NCBI GenBank assembly: GCA_008828725.1
Contig: MEHQ01002901.1
Span: 1 to 64,000, forward strand
Direction of reading: 5' to 3'
DNA: 64,000 bases
DNA from: Saccharina japonica
Lineage: Eukaryota; Sar; Phaeophyceae; Laminariales; Laminariaceae
Below the pieces are notes generated by a model, which was not told the DNA's origin, searched no databases, and was given only the letters and a program-made list of their open reading frames with translations. This document shows, in pieces, positions 28,601 through 36,252 of this stretch (position 1 is its first letter; each line of letters starts with the position of its first letter). The translations under genes were made by a program, and so were the position numbers.

Positions 28601-29085
28601 GCCAGATGTTTTCGCTTTACTTGTAGAACACACTCGAGCGAGGAAGGAGCCCTTCCGATTGTTTCCAGGTGCATGCCTACCGAACCACGCCCTGGTCATG
28701 GTAAAAGGTGTGTTACGATTACTACTGCATTTGCGGCTGCTAAAGGTAGGGGCTACTGTATCCAACGTCGTAGAGACACCCGTTGTTCGCTCCATCAAGT
28801 ATCGTTTTTTTTAATATGATATGAAGACCGTTGAATTGGTCATAGACTATCGGTTCAGGGCAACGAAAACGTTAACATCAAGGTGTGACCCTGACGCGAA
28901 ACAATTTTCTACCATTCCACGTCGTACCGGCACACGTGATTTCACAGGACACGATAGCGTTTGCCCACCAGCACAACATCAAGCCGAAGACGATCGTGTT
29001 CGAGGGCATCGACAAGGCTCCGGAGGCTTACGCGGCCATGCGCAACGGCGACTACCGCGTCGTCCTCAAGGTTGCCACCGATTGA
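1477..29085 (+). CDS. zinc-dependent alcohol dehydrogenase (NADP-type, medium-chain family), nine exons
   Basis: Exons 1477-1599, 10599-10691, 12356-12528, 16457-16490, 18816-18937, 20465-20573, 22477-22594, 23881-24011 and 28948-29085 join in one frame to 1041 nt (346 residues), the usual length for this family. Every junction is GT-AG. Seen in the product: catalytic zinc ligands C43, H67 (in GHE) and C156; structural zinc Cys at 100, 103, 106 and 114; a GxGxxG nucleotide-binding loop at 182-187; and Ser-Arg followed by two Lys (205-211) after the second Rossmann strand, which favours NADP(H). Family knowledge: reversible oxidation of an alcohol to an aldehyde in the cytosol. The substrate cannot be told, and cinnamyl- or aliphatic-alcohol activity are both possible. 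Introns are 8999, 1664, 3928, 2325, 1527, 1903, 1286 and 4936 bp, packed with repeats. No key residue is missing, so the gene looks functional. Confidence 0.95.
1786..2145 (+). mobile_element. tRNA-derived SINE, copy 1 (near full length)
   Basis: The 5' head is tRNA-like, with an A box TAGAGTAGTGG and a B box GAGTTCAAATCC, the internal RNA polymerase III promoter. A GC-rich body with GCGATAAAAATGCAAGGC follows, then an A-rich tail. It lies in dehydrogenase intron 1, sense orientation. The same body recurs at 5225, 40567, 41092, 62215 and the window end. Confidence 0.8.
2575..2839 (+). repeat. dispersed repeat RepA, copy 1
   Basis: About 265 bp, beginning with an A-run plus CAACAGCTGTGAGCTCGAGG and ending TATACTATAGTG. 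It is nearly identical to 4917-5193 and 6703-6994. Its reverse strand holds a short frame with MSFDEILELTAVVFFF shared by the copies. Element class is unknown. Confidence 0.8.
2903..3046 (+). repeat. dispersed repeat RepC, copy 1
   Basis: About 145 bp shared with 41782-41932. Two AATAAGAAA motifs flank the core, and CCAGGCTG and CAGCCTGG near the two ends can pair into a hairpin, so it may be a small foldback MITE. It lies in intron 1. Confidence 0.65.
3584..4514. repeat. 26-bp inverted repeat pair bounding ~0.9 kb
   Basis: Positions 3584-3609 reappear as the reverse complement at 4489-4514, centred on CTGTGTTGCAGTGCCCAC. Between them GGGTGGCGCACTTT occurs twice (about 4012 and 4360). This may be a decayed transposon in intron 1. 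No target-site duplication was found. Confidence 0.4.
4781..5398 (+). mobile_element. tRNA-derived SINE, copy 2, split by RepA
   Basis: The tRNA-like head (GGTCGCCCCGGTGGTCTAG) is at 4781-4870. The family body, including GCGATAAAAATGCAAGGC and an A-rich tail, resumes at about 5225-5398. The DNA between is RepA (4917-5193). This is a nested insertion in intron 1. Confidence 0.7.
4917..5193 (+). repeat. dispersed repeat RepA, copy 2 (inside a SINE)
   Basis: Same sequence as 2575-2839 with scattered changes and an expanded G run near 5090-5103. It shares the extra tail TCCGACGAGTTGACG with the copy at 6703. It sits within a SINE, so it inserted after that SINE. Confidence 0.8.
5644..6272. mobile_element. 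MITE with long inverted ends, GGGCA family, copy 1
   Basis: Both ends carry inverted copies of about 75 bp beginning (G)GGCAGCGGCCAAAAA and including AGGTAYACCTG and a tract near AATCAAG. TATATTTA occurs just outside each end (5636-5643 and 6273-6280), a candidate 8-bp target duplication. About 630 bp with no transposase frame, hence non-autonomous. Relatives lie at 40252, 42927 and 62982. Confidence 0.7.
6703..6994 (+). repeat. dispersed repeat RepA, copy 3
   Basis: Third nearly full copy in intron 1. The mini-ORF on its reverse strand reads MSVDEILELTAVVFF here, one residue different from copy 1. It ends with the same TTCCGACGAGTTGACG tail as copy 2. Confidence 0.8.
7591..7685. mobile_element. 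short hairpin MITE, copy 1
   Basis: Ends CATAGTAAATAGGACC and GGTCCTATTTACTATG are perfect reverse complements around a ~45-bp loop. A decayed relative lies at 29206-29300. It sits in intron 1. Confidence 0.65.
7818..7897. mobile_element. piggyBac-like mini-MITE, copy 1
   Basis: A ~80-bp element with CCC...GGG ends bordered by TTAA (7814-7817) and TTGA (7898-7901). It shares TGGGGACAAAACACTTGG and the CAGTACT ends with 11186-11275 and 20658-20746, in the opposite orientation. Confidence 0.65.
7925..9010 (+). repeat. degenerate tandem triplication
   Basis: Three diverged units start at about 7925, 8240 and 8715. Each begins GATCGGKCCT, passes an A-rich tract and a GGCCGA segment with several shared short motifs, and ends near CTGTGTCTGGACCTC. 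Units are roughly 300-470 bp. They look like a decayed tandem repeat in intron 1, and no coding frame is shared. Confidence 0.5.
10192..10438 (+). mobile_element. MITE-A, full copy in intron 1
   Basis: About 245 bp with inverted ends around GCTACGATAGAGGTAGCAC at the left and its complement at the right (GTGCACCTCTATCGTAGC in better copies). Family landmarks: TGAATGATCGGG near the left end and GAGCTCCTCAAGTGACCAC near the right. No coding capacity. About a dozen copies lie in the window, mostly in this gene's introns. Confidence 0.75.
10599..10691 (+). CDS. alcohol dehydrogenase exon 2
   Basis: 31 codons, phase 0 on both sides, after a GAACAG acceptor and before a GTACGA donor. It encodes CGVCASD (first catalytic zinc Cys) and VPGHEVVGK (second zinc ligand His and the Glu next to it), the most diagnostic stretch of the family. 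Confidence 0.95.
10792..10890 (+). repeat. (GTT)n and (GGT)n microsatellite in intron 2
   Basis: About 20 GTT units followed by GGT units, 100 bp downstream of exon 2. The homopolymer frames through it (poly-Val, poly-Leu, poly-Thr, poly-Asn) are artefacts of the repeat. Confidence 0.95.
11186..11275. mobile_element. piggyBac-like mini-MITE, copy 2 (best preserved)
   Basis: 90 bp, flanked on both sides by an exact TTAA (11182-11185 and 11276-11279). Ends CCCGTTTAGTACTGCA and, reversed, CCCCTTCAGTACTGCA. TTAA target sites and CCC/GGG ends are hallmarks of the piggyBac superfamily. It is too short to code. Confidence 0.8.
12356..12528 (+). CDS. alcohol dehydrogenase exon 3
   Basis: 57 codons plus two bases (GA). 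The acceptor is CCAACCAG and the donor GTGAGT. It carries GDVVAVG and the structural zinc site with spacing C-x2-C-x2-C-x7-C. The split Glu codon is completed by the first base of the 34-nt exon at 16457. Confidence 0.95.
13394..14265 (+). mobile_element. MITE-A copy in intron 3, split by a foldback element
   Basis: The left end GCGTGCTACGATAGAG (13394-13409) is cut off and the family sequence resumes at 14196 with GTACTTTCCAGCC and TGATCGGGTGCCTTA. The intervening 784 bp is a separate hairpin element, so this copy is the older of the two. Confidence 0.7.
13412..14195. mobile_element. 784-bp Tc1/mariner-type foldback element
   Basis: The whole element is one near-perfect inverted repeat. Ends are CAGTAGTAACC and GGTTACTACTG, arms are about 370 bp with few mismatches, and they meet at a short AT-rich loop near 13790-13830. 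It is bordered by TA on both sides (13410-13411, 14196-14197). CAGT ends and TA duplication are typical of Tc1/mariner. A 60-codon frame occurs in each arm, but I recognise nothing in it and it is probably incidental. Confidence 0.85.
16457..16490 (+). CDS. alcohol dehydrogenase exon 4, 34-nt microexon
   Basis: Flanked by a CGACAG acceptor and a GTGAGT donor. One base completes the split Glu codon of exon 3, then 11 codons follow (YMVAPAMNLAR) and the exon ends in phase 0 for exon 5. Family members have about 11 residues between the GGYxE strand and the VPxGMD segment, which is exactly what this piece supplies. Without it the frame between exons 3 and 5 does not close. Confidence 0.9.
17110..17185 (-). 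tRNA. tRNA-like sequence, degenerate (possibly Gln-CUG-like)
   Basis: On the minus strand a ~70-nt stretch has an A-box-like CAGCGGTAGAGCG, an anticodon loop TTCTGAA (anticodon CTG) and a degenerate B box GGGTCGGATCG. The ends can pair over about 5 bp. The weak anticodon and T stems argue for a pseudogene or SINE head rather than a working tRNA. Confidence 0.3.
17995..18247 (+). mobile_element. MITE-A, full copy in intron 4
   Basis: Left end GTGCTACGATAGAGGTAGCAC, right end GTGCACCTCTATCATAGC, with the family landmarks CTGAATGATCGGGCTCC and CCTCAAGTGACCACC between them. A second reversed end (ACGTGCTACTTCTATCG) follows at about 18405, the trace of another copy. Confidence 0.75.
18816..18937 (+). 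CDS. alcohol dehydrogenase exon 5
   Basis: 40 codons plus two bases, starting VPKGMDPVDAAPLACAGVT with the third catalytic zinc Cys (C156) and ending at the first Rossmann strand. The acceptor is TTACATCAG and the donor GTGAGT. The open frame continues upstream of the acceptor but reads unlike the family there. Confidence 0.93.
20465..20573 (+). CDS. alcohol dehydrogenase exon 6
   Basis: One base completing Gly182, then 36 codons. It gives the dinucleotide loop GIGGLGHLA and, after the second strand, AISRGTSKKD, whose Ser/Arg/Lys residues favour NADP over NAD. The donor is GTGAGC, phase 0. Confidence 0.94.
20658..20746. mobile_element. piggyBac-like mini-MITE, copy 3
   Basis: 89 bp with CCC...GGG ends and the shared TTCCAAGTGTTTTGTCCCC core. 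The flanks are degraded TTAA (TTAG and ATTA). It interrupts a MITE-A remnant whose right part continues to about 20955, in intron 6. Confidence 0.65.
20755..20955 (+). mobile_element. MITE-A, right part, intron 6
   Basis: It contains the landmarks GAGCTCCTCACGTGACC and the terminal GGTGCACCTCTATCGTAGC. The left part is interrupted by the 90-bp element upstream. Confidence 0.6.
22477..22594 (+). CDS. alcohol dehydrogenase exon 7
   Basis: 39 codons plus one base after a CTGCAG acceptor. It starts ATHHIDSE (family: GAdxxid) and continues through the VILCTTG strand of the Rossmann fold. The GTGGGT donor leads straight into an intron that opens with a long GTT microsatellite. Confidence 0.93.
22616..22830 (+). 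repeat. long interrupted (GTT)n microsatellite in intron 7
   Basis: About 200 bp of GTT units with GAT, GCT and GTA interruptions, starting about 20 bp after the exon 7 donor. As in intron 2, GTT lies on the sense strand of the gene. Homopolymeric frames here are artefacts. Confidence 0.95.
22859..23131 (-). mobile_element. MITE-A, reversed copy in intron 7
   Basis: It starts with a worn right end (ATGCTACGGTAGTCTGCATG), passes the reversed landmarks TTGTCACTTGAGGACC and CCGATCATTCAG, and ends CCTACCGTAGCACGCG. It lies directly after the GTT microsatellite. Confidence 0.65.
23881..24011 (+). CDS. alcohol dehydrogenase exon 8
   Basis: Two bases complete a Gly codon, then 43 codons. It contains GTLVILGI and the LIIGRKSVVGF strand that closes the cofactor domain, before SGTxRD-like TGTGRDIQ. 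The acceptor is ATTCCCAG and the donor GTAGGC, phase 0. Confidence 0.93.
24605..24869 (-). mobile_element. MITE-A, reversed copy in intron 8
   Basis: Ends CGCATGCGACGGTAGAGGT and ACCTCTATCGTAGGAGG, with reversed internal landmarks (CAGGAGCTCTTTACCC). About 265 bp, the first of a cluster of copies in this intron. Confidence 0.6.
25357..25950. mobile_element. cluster of three MITE-A copies in intron 8
   Basis: A reversed copy (25357-25592) is followed by a left-truncated forward copy (about 25600-25797) and a short forward copy with an internal deletion (25793-25950, about 158 bp). The last two abut at the shared motif ACGCGTGCTACGGTAGAGG. This suggests repeated insertion into, or rearrangement between, MITE-A ends. 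Confidence 0.65.
26493..27720 (+). mobile_element. MITE-A copy broken up by a GGGCCC palindrome array
   Basis: The left end GTGTGCTACGATACATG and GGGCTCC landmark lie at 26493-26567. A middle fragment is seen at 27323-27414, and the remaining right part runs from about 27578 to 27720. Everything else is GGGCCC-type palindromic units. Confidence 0.55.
26568..27577. mobile_element. array of palindromic GGGCCC MITEs
   Basis: Units: a half unit 26568-26678, full units about 26680-26886, 26903-27109 and 27113-27322, and a partial unit 27420-27577. Each full unit is ~207 bp and almost wholly self-complementary: GGGCCCGTATTAACGA at one end, its reverse at the other, and GCACCAGCACCAAA facing TTTGGTGCTGGTGC near the centre. 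Adjacent units are joined by a bare TTA. A solitary copy with TA on both sides is at 61716-61921. No coding capacity. Strong hairpin or cruciform potential. Confidence 0.85.
27908..28425 (+). mobile_element. MITE-A remnants in intron 8
   Basis: A left end GTGCTACGGTAGAGGGTG with TTCTGAATGACAGGGA at 27908-27990, and a right part GGAGCTCCTCAAGTTAGG to CCCTCTATCGTAGCATGCC at 28365-28425. The intervening sequence is diverged, so this may be one decayed copy or two. Confidence 0.45.
28948..29085 (+). CDS. alcohol dehydrogenase exon 9 (3' end)
   Basis: 45 codons and a TGA stop after a TTTCACAG acceptor. It encodes the C-terminal return to the catalytic domain, with the family's KAPEAYAAM and YRVVLKV motifs. 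The intron before it is 4.9 kb and holds the GGGCCC palindrome array. Confidence 0.94.
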   Translation, partial: DTIAFAHQHNIKPKTIVFEGIDKAPEAYAAMRNGDYRVVLKVATD

Positions 29086-29205
29086 AGCGCGACCCAAATC
29101 CGTCTACCCTCACCGACGAAGGACTATATTCCACGTGAATCATCAGGAGTGACACTCTTGGTAGCATTGAAGAGTGACGCGGCGATAGCGGCACTTCTGT
29201 AATAC

Positions 29206-29300
29206 GGGGAACAATATTAAATAGGACCCGTGGTACTCACAAATACCTATATAGTTTCCTGTTTTTACTGACAATATACGGTCCTATATGCTATGGAGCA
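29206..29300. mobile_element. short hairpin MITE, copy 2 (decayed)
   Basis: The arms ATTAAATAGGACC and GGTCCTATATGCTATGG match the ends of 7591-7685 with a few changes. It lies about 120 bp after the dehydrogenase stop. Confidence 0.5.
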
Positions 29301-29849
29301 TGTCTCGACCGCAGTAAGTTTTTTTACTGGAAGGCTCTTTCTCGCTTGAAGTACATGTTTGTGTTTAACTGATAATATCGTAGCACGCGTCTTCATGCGA
29401 TACCAGATACGGAGTATGATGAAAGGCAAATGAGTAAGTATGCAAGTTTGAAAATCCAGTAACATGGTGGTACCGCTGCCGACGAGTACACTACTACTGC
29501 TGTACTGTAGTCACTGCTATGTTCCAAATTTATGACGCATGCGTACGGGTACATATTATGTCGTTGCTATTTACCTCTTCTTCCGGCCCTTTCAACTATT
29601 AAGGACGTTGGTATAGCACGGCGTGTCGCATATACGCCCTACCTGGTTGATCCATGATATGCATACATATGGGGGGGGGGTTAGTCGATCAAAGCTAGTG
29701 ATACCGTAGTTGTCAGGATTGAGGGAAAGTACAGTGGAATCAATTCATTATTCCTTCCGGCGACGTTTCAAACTCCGTGTTCGATTTTTAAGTGATCCGC
29801 CGAATTCATGAGCAGCCCGTCAGCAAGACACTGCCACCCCTATCATTTT

Positions 29850-30130
29850 ACTGCAGGTCGTGCATCGTGCATGTGGTGGGAAATACATTAACAACATTTA
29901 GTAGTTGTGCCTGGCGGCATAACGAACAAACTCGAGATAGCCCCTGTGCCCCCTTTTCGACGTCCTGATGCGCAGTACCGCGTGGCTGCCTTTAGATTCC
30001 GTAACTCTGGACTACGGGAATCAAACATAGCATCCCGAGGTGCCGTCGGCGGTTAGTGTAGATAATTGTGAAGAGCGTACCGGTGCATGATACGTACGAA
30101 GACACGGAAGAAGCAGACACCGCACCACCT
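29850..30130 (+). repeat. dispersed repeat RepD, copy 1
   Basis: About 280 bp similar to 53873-54172, beginning ACTGCAGGTCGTGCATCGTG and including GTGCCGTCGGC and GATACGTAC. No terminal repeats or coding frame are shared. Class unknown. Confidence 0.65.
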
Positions 30131-31799
30131 ACTACACAAAACAATCAGTGTGCAGTATGAATAGTAGAGGTGGCTGCGGTAAAACAACCCACACCTCCCT
30201 CGAGAACAAATACGAAAGCTTGACCCACTTCATGCAGTCACTGTGCTGCGTGCTCGCTCCTTCCGTGCATGCATGTGGTGTGGCCAGGTGACGGTCGAAG
30301 TACGATCAGTCGCCCGCCGAGAGTCTATCTAACACGCAAAGTGTATCGTCTACACTAAACCTGGGCCTGATGATGGCACCGGTATTGGATTATGTACCTT
30401 ATATTCATGACAATGAATTTATCGGCGTGGCACAGTACTGTGCCTATGCACTACCCGACGTGTAGGGCCATGCTGGACAACATAGTCAACTCCCCCCTTC
30501 TGAAACTACTTTAAACGATTACACTCACCATTTACATCGTCACTTTTATTGAGGAGAGGGCGGTTGGTATTTGCTTTGTTCTTGTAAGCGCTTCATTAGT
30601 GTTGACAGTAGAGACTACTCTGAATATTCAACGAACTATTTAAATGTTCAGACTTGCTGTGCTCATGTTCACACATCGTACGTCTTTATTTTTCGCGAGT
30701 TTCACCAGATACACTCGGACATGAGCTTCGGAAGTGCACGTTGCGGATACTCGGTCTTATTTGCGTAAATGGTTTGTGAACGCTCACCACGATAGCAATC
30801 TCCAGACAAAACGACGGGGTAGGAATGTCTGTTGATGTCGGGCGCTCGCTGGGACTTTTGTCCATTGGTATTTTTCGTGTACGATTCAGACACCATGATG
30901 TTATGACTATTTATGCGTTTTACAATCACGCATGCAGCGGTTACGTTCAGCTAGGGGCGCGTCCGACGTAACGCTTTACAAGATTACCTACATGTGCTGA
31001 AGCTCATTGGCTTAGGTTGCACTGAAATTTGACCAAGTTGCACCTCATATTTGTGTAACGTACATTCTTTGATACCTGGTACGTACGAGTAGACTTTTTC
31101 TCGGTCGTTTGTCGACCTCGGTTCTTCGTCCTGCTAGCCTGAGATTGCGACGTGCCTCGTCTACCTTCCCTCGGTTGAAACGACTAACTCTACCTAGCGG
31201 CTCTACTACATGGACACAGGACAAGTTACAACAGGTACATCATCATATAAACGTATCGTGACTTAAGCTAAGTCGAAAACATCAACCATGGTGCACGTGG
31301 TTGTACTCCTCCGTGAAAGCTACAGGTGTGGTAGCATCCAAACACACGCAGACGCCTGTCCTACTCCAGCGCTTGGATCCGTCCTTGCGGGCTGCTATAC
31401 ACGGGTAGCAGACCGTCTACCTAATACCGACATGCTGCGCTGCACATTGGTAGGTGACAAATAGATGACGAATCATATTACGAAGCCATGGCGTTTTTTG
31501 TGTGATCACACACACAGTATATATTTGCCATACGGTACAATAAACGAATTGAGAAGCAGTACCCAAGCCCACATTGGATTTGGCTATGTTTTTTATTTGC
31601 CGACCCTCTTTGTATGGGGCCCAGTAACATGTTGCTCGACCAGACGTTTTGCCCAAAAAGATCAAACACAATGCTGCTGCCTGCGTACAGTAACCACGCC
31701 GCTTACACTCGACATACCCCTAAAACATGCAGCCGGGATTTCCCCTTTTATTAGAGAGTTGATACATATGTTGTCGAACAGAGCCAGACATTCTTAAAA

Positions 31800-33900
31800 T
31801 GATACGTGGGCACCCCCGGGAGGACCGTAGTTGGTGATGCTGTCGGGGGTTCGTTAGCTTGTGGTGCTCTTGAAATTCGGGATTCTTCAACCCTAAGTAC
31901 TCCCGGGAAGTTTCAATACTGCGGTCGCCCGCGATGAAAACACCCAGACGTTCGTGAGGGTTATGTACATATTCTGCTGCGATAGTGTGTGCCGTAGCCC
32001 CGGCAATGGACACTTCTTGCGCGGTACACAGACGGGTTAATGTTCTCCACAAAAGTGTCTGCAGGCATTCCTGCGCGGCGTATTGAGCTCAATGTGCCTC
32101 CACAAATCCTCAATACTAAGCACGGTGCCACGACCAATCACGAAGAGGACACAAGACCAACATTGGCGTTGCTTTCGGCAGTTAGCTCAGATACTGCGGT
32201 GTGTCCAGTAGTTATGTCGGGCATCTCCACGCGCTCAATGCACAGACGGGTTCGTGTTTTCAATACTCAAGATATCTCCACGTTGGTGTTTAGAGCACGC
32301 GGTGCCTCCGATTGTCGACCCCATTGAACACGCTACCTCGATCTATCATCGCGACCGTAGGATACAAGACCCATCTCGAGGTTGCTGGCCGTATCTCCTG
32401 CTTCGGTGCGTACCGTATTTTCGACGGAGATCGTTCTCACCGGTGACACGTGCTACGGTAGAGGTAGCACGTTTTGGCTGAATCGTTTTCTGAGCGATCG
32501 GGCTCCTTCACCCAAGTTCGTCGGACTTTCATTTTCGTGACGAAATATGTTTCAGAGTGTACTTCGGTCATAATATTTATCATCCGCCAGCAGTTTTATT
32601 TTCCTCCAAAATCATGTTTCCGGTGACGTATGGCGCTCCCTAAGTGGGGAGCTCAGAAAAAAACATGGTGCACCTCTATCATAGCATGCATCCGGTACAC
32701 AAACAGGTTCGTGTTCGTAACGAAACGTTATCTCCCCAGGCATTCCTTTGCGAGGGGACTTGATGATAAAGCGGGCCTCCGATCATACTCTGCACATATC
32801 ACGCAACCACGACCGCTCACGATCATCGCTGTAAGCAATCGTTTGCAGCACACATAACGAACTTGGCCCAAATTGCACTATTTTCGGCCGTAGTATCTGG
32901 CAGTCCGGTAACGTATCTCTGTGTTAATGAGGCTTTATCGGCTGGTGATTACGCATTTGTTTAGAAGAGGTCTAGACATTTTATTTCTCCAAGGCGTGTA
33001 TTCGTCTACCGAGAGAGAAGCAATGGCCAGAGAAACTACTGTACACACCACAGCCGTAGATGCCGGGGACAACCCCGACACAGCTCTAGCATCCTACAGT
33101 CGTCGTGACGAGCCGTGGTAGCCTGCTTAATGAGACATAAATCAGGAGGCACGTTGTGGTTATTGCGCCACCAAGAAATCCCTGGAGATGGTAGCAACAC
33201 CGAGGACACTAATACGTCTGTGAATCGAGCGAGCGGAGATGACTGGCAGAACTAATGCAATCACCACAGCAGTAGATGCCGTTGAAAACCTCAAGACAGG
33301 TCTGGTATTGAACGGTGGTCGTGGTTACTTGTCGTATCGTGTTTCATGTCGTTCATTTCGGATGCGTGTTCCGCATGGTGTGCCCCGAAGAAAACCCCGA
33401 AGATATCATGAGGACTGAGAACACGAATCCGCTTGTATAAGAAGCCATCAACGCTGACCAGCGGAACTATTCCACACACCACGCGTCATATTCCGCTGAC
33501 GACCCTTACACAGGTATAGTATCCTGCGTTGGCGCCTTTTACTCGTGGTGGCGCTCGTTATGTTGTCAGGTTTCGGTGGAAGTTGTAACGTTATGCGCCC
33601 GGAAAACGAGCATCGATATGTCATGAACATTGAAAACATAAACCTGCCTGTATAATGGACAAGGAACCGCAAGGGTGGAACCACTTTATGCAAGGTGGCC
33701 GTAGATACCGTAGCCAGTCCTCACCCGAGTCGCCACCAGTGTGCGCGGTATAATGTATTTTGGTACCGGGGTCACGTTAGCTTATCATGCCAGCATTTCC
33801 GGGTGCACAATACGGCCATTAAAAAACGTTCTTCCTGCGGCCGTTTTGTCCTCTTTTCAATCTTGCTACCAACTGTTTAGAGACCGGATCAGAATTCTGG
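31800..33900. repeat. degenerate ~212-bp satellite with an orientation switch
   Basis: The landmark GACGGGTTCGTGTTTTCAAT recurs forward at about 32030, 32243 and 32700 and reversed near 33205, 33420 and 33630. A second landmark (CACCACAGCCGTAGATGCC) recurs at 33035, 33255, 33463 and 33678. Spacing is 205-215 bp once the 247-bp MITE in the third interval is removed. Orientation flips near 32.9-33.0 kb. Monomers are well diverged, so the array is old. No conserved coding frame. Confidence 0.6.
32447..32693 (+). mobile_element. MITE-A, intact copy within the satellite
   Basis: The best complete copy: left end GTGCTACGGTAGAGGTAGCAC shortened to 19 bases in common with the family, right end GTGCACCTCTATCATAGCAT, and all landmarks between. 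Removing it restores the ~212-bp satellite period, so it marks an exact insertion. Confidence 0.8.
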
Positions 33901-35326
33901 ACTTCGGTCGCTTTCCAACAACCCGATCACTATTTCCAATGGGGGCCGAGGCGCTCGTACGTAAGAGAAAGAGTCTGCCCTCCAAAAATAATTGCATACG
34001 GCAAACTGTTTGTATGCCAACAGAGCCCAACTACACGTTGCAACCAAGAGTATATACTTCGAAGTATATTTTCAACAAAGCGTAACATTAACCGTGCCGT
34101 TCTCGCTACGGCTTCACCATGCGTCGAGGCATACCAAGACAGGACGCTAGATGTAATGCTGCGCGCATGTCCCTACGTGCAACGGTCGCAGGGTTTACCT
34201 CTGTACTTGTCGAAAACTCTCAATGAGAGACCGTCTCCACCCCCGTTCCCCGCATCGTAGACAGAAACCGAAGGATACCACAACTTGGTCATGACTGAAT
34301 AGGGCGTCCCTGTTTTAACCTCTCGACAATGGGGTCCTCGCTGTCATAGCTCCTGAGTACCCAATCGTTTAAAGTAGCCCAACCTATATGCCAGGTACGT
34401 TTAACTAAAAACTTGTACGGTGTGCAGGCCTAACCCACAATGAACTGGTCATCAAAATGCGCGTACGGCATTCCATGAAGTAGAATATTTGTCTCGGTAC
34501 GGGGCCCCAGGCGACAATGAAACCGGCACATTCGGCGATTCCTTCTCTGCCGATACATCGCACAATCTAGGGGTGGTTGGTGAATATCGGTACCAAAACG
34601 GAAATCAAGGTGGTCAGCATCAGACAGGATAAGGCGTTTGAACCGCGGTGATGTTATTATCGGCTAGAAGGGCACATCTCACCCCGATACGTGTTTGGAA
34701 CCATGTTCCTCCCATACCTCAACCCCCCGTTTGTGTGCACGCGGATGGCACCTCATGAAAATCGATGGGCTTTGTCATATGAAAAAACAAATAGGAACGG
34801 AGAAAAAGTACGAAAACACTAAACCACGAAGAAGTGTTGGCACGACGGGCTCAAACACGGCGGGTATGCTTCCTCAGCCTTTTGGAAACATACAAATTAT
34901 TTACGAAACATGGTATCCGCGGCATGAACATATGCAGAACCATCACCTTTGTCTTAACTACGCGTCAACGGTACGTGAAGGTTTCAGTGGAGAGCAGGGA
35001 TACACCCCCTTGAAAGTAGGGCCTACAACGACCCCACGGGACCCTGATATGTCTACACCAGTTACCAATCCGCACACTCCTCCGTAATATACTTTCCACC
35101 CCCCGCTCGCTGGCTCTCACTCTTTGTCGCCCTTCCCCCCTTCGTCTAGCCTGTCGCTCGAATATGAAAGCACAGCCGACATTAAAAATAGAAAAAACCT
35201 ACAGCACCGCCGCTGATCAACGGACGGTACAGGTTCTTCTCCTAACCAGCAACCAATAAAGGTACGTATCATGATGTACGGCCGAATGGTCTGTAGGTTC
35301 GGGTGTAGGTGCCGTGTTCCCCAGCC
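33900..35326. other. intergenic, no gene recognised
   Basis: Contains a 130-codon frame at 34695-35087 with no recognisable motif, composition bias or splice context. I do not call it a gene. The final 230 bp follow the stop of the minus-strand HYR/root-cap-like gene. No clear polyadenylation signal is seen. Confidence 0.5.
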
Positions 35327-36252
35327 CTACTTGTAGAATTCCTCTTGATGGAGAAAGGCAAAGTCGGTTCCCAGAGGCCCGGACACACGGTAGTCTTCAA
35401 CTGTTCCGCGGAATGCGTCATAACCTTCTATCACCTCGCGACCGTCCTTGTCCAGCACCGGGCGGGCTGTTTCGCCAAGAATACCGGAAAGCGACTCGTT
35501 TTCGAGGGAAAGCCCGTGCAAGCCCACGTCCATCTGCCAGAACTCCAAGTCGGGCAAGACACGCCCGTCCCAGTCCAGTTCACCGTCGCCTTGGTAGTTG
35601 ACGCCAGCGTTGAGGCGCACAGTCACAGCAGGGGTGACAATCTTGAAGATGGCGTGAATGGATTGCACATCGGCGAGGTTGTTATGTTCGATGTACTTTT
35701 CACACCAGTCGGACGCCGCCATGCCGTCGAACCGCAGTATCCAGCTTTCGAAGCTTTCGTAGGTGTCCAGCTGGCGTTTGCCTTGCAGCATTTCGTCGTA
35801 CATGAGGGCCCATATCTGGTGCGCCCCAAACTGCCGGCACTCGACCGGTAGATTGGATGCCGATAGTTCGATGCCATCCGCGACTCGCTCGTCCCTCAAG
35901 GAAGTGAGAAGGCCGTCGTCCTGCTCCCCGTCAACGGTAACTCGCAGACCACCGTTGGCAAGGCAAGGAGAGACGCCGTCGGGGCATCCGTCAATGGCTG
36001 TGTCGTATGGGTCCTTCACCTCGATCGCGATAGAGTGACTCCCGGACAAAATGCTGAGGCCGGTCATCAGTTGGCGGTCGGGGAACTTTTTGGGCAATGG
36101 AGCAGTGAGACGGACGTTGATCTCAAGCTCGGTGCTTTCGTCCTTGACTAGCGAATACCATTCGCCATCGACCCCAGACCAGTCAATCTTCTGACCTCGG
36201 AGGCCCGTCATGTGTGGGTCGTCGCATAGGTTGTCTCCAGGCGCGCACGCCG
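35327..36252 (-). CDS. gene A, root-cap-like main exon
   Basis: 926 nt: two bases completing a codon, then 307 codons and a stop. The acceptor is TTCAAAAACAG. It starts with CAPGDNLCDDPHM. The sequence is acidic, with five or six Cys that could form disulfides. About 85-90% identical in protein to the exon at 48313-49227. An ATG frame extends upstream through the intron to 36343, but the splice acceptor and the match to gene B place the true exon start at 36252. Confidence 0.85.

Larger units (their letters stand above)
29086..31800. other. intergenic, repeat remnants only
   Basis: Downstream of the dehydrogenase stop. A decayed hairpin MITE relative (29206-29300) and one copy of dispersed repeat RepD (29850-30130) are recognisable. 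No coding exon is convincing. Short frames at 30571-30768 and 31465-31797 show no known motif. Confidence 0.5.
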
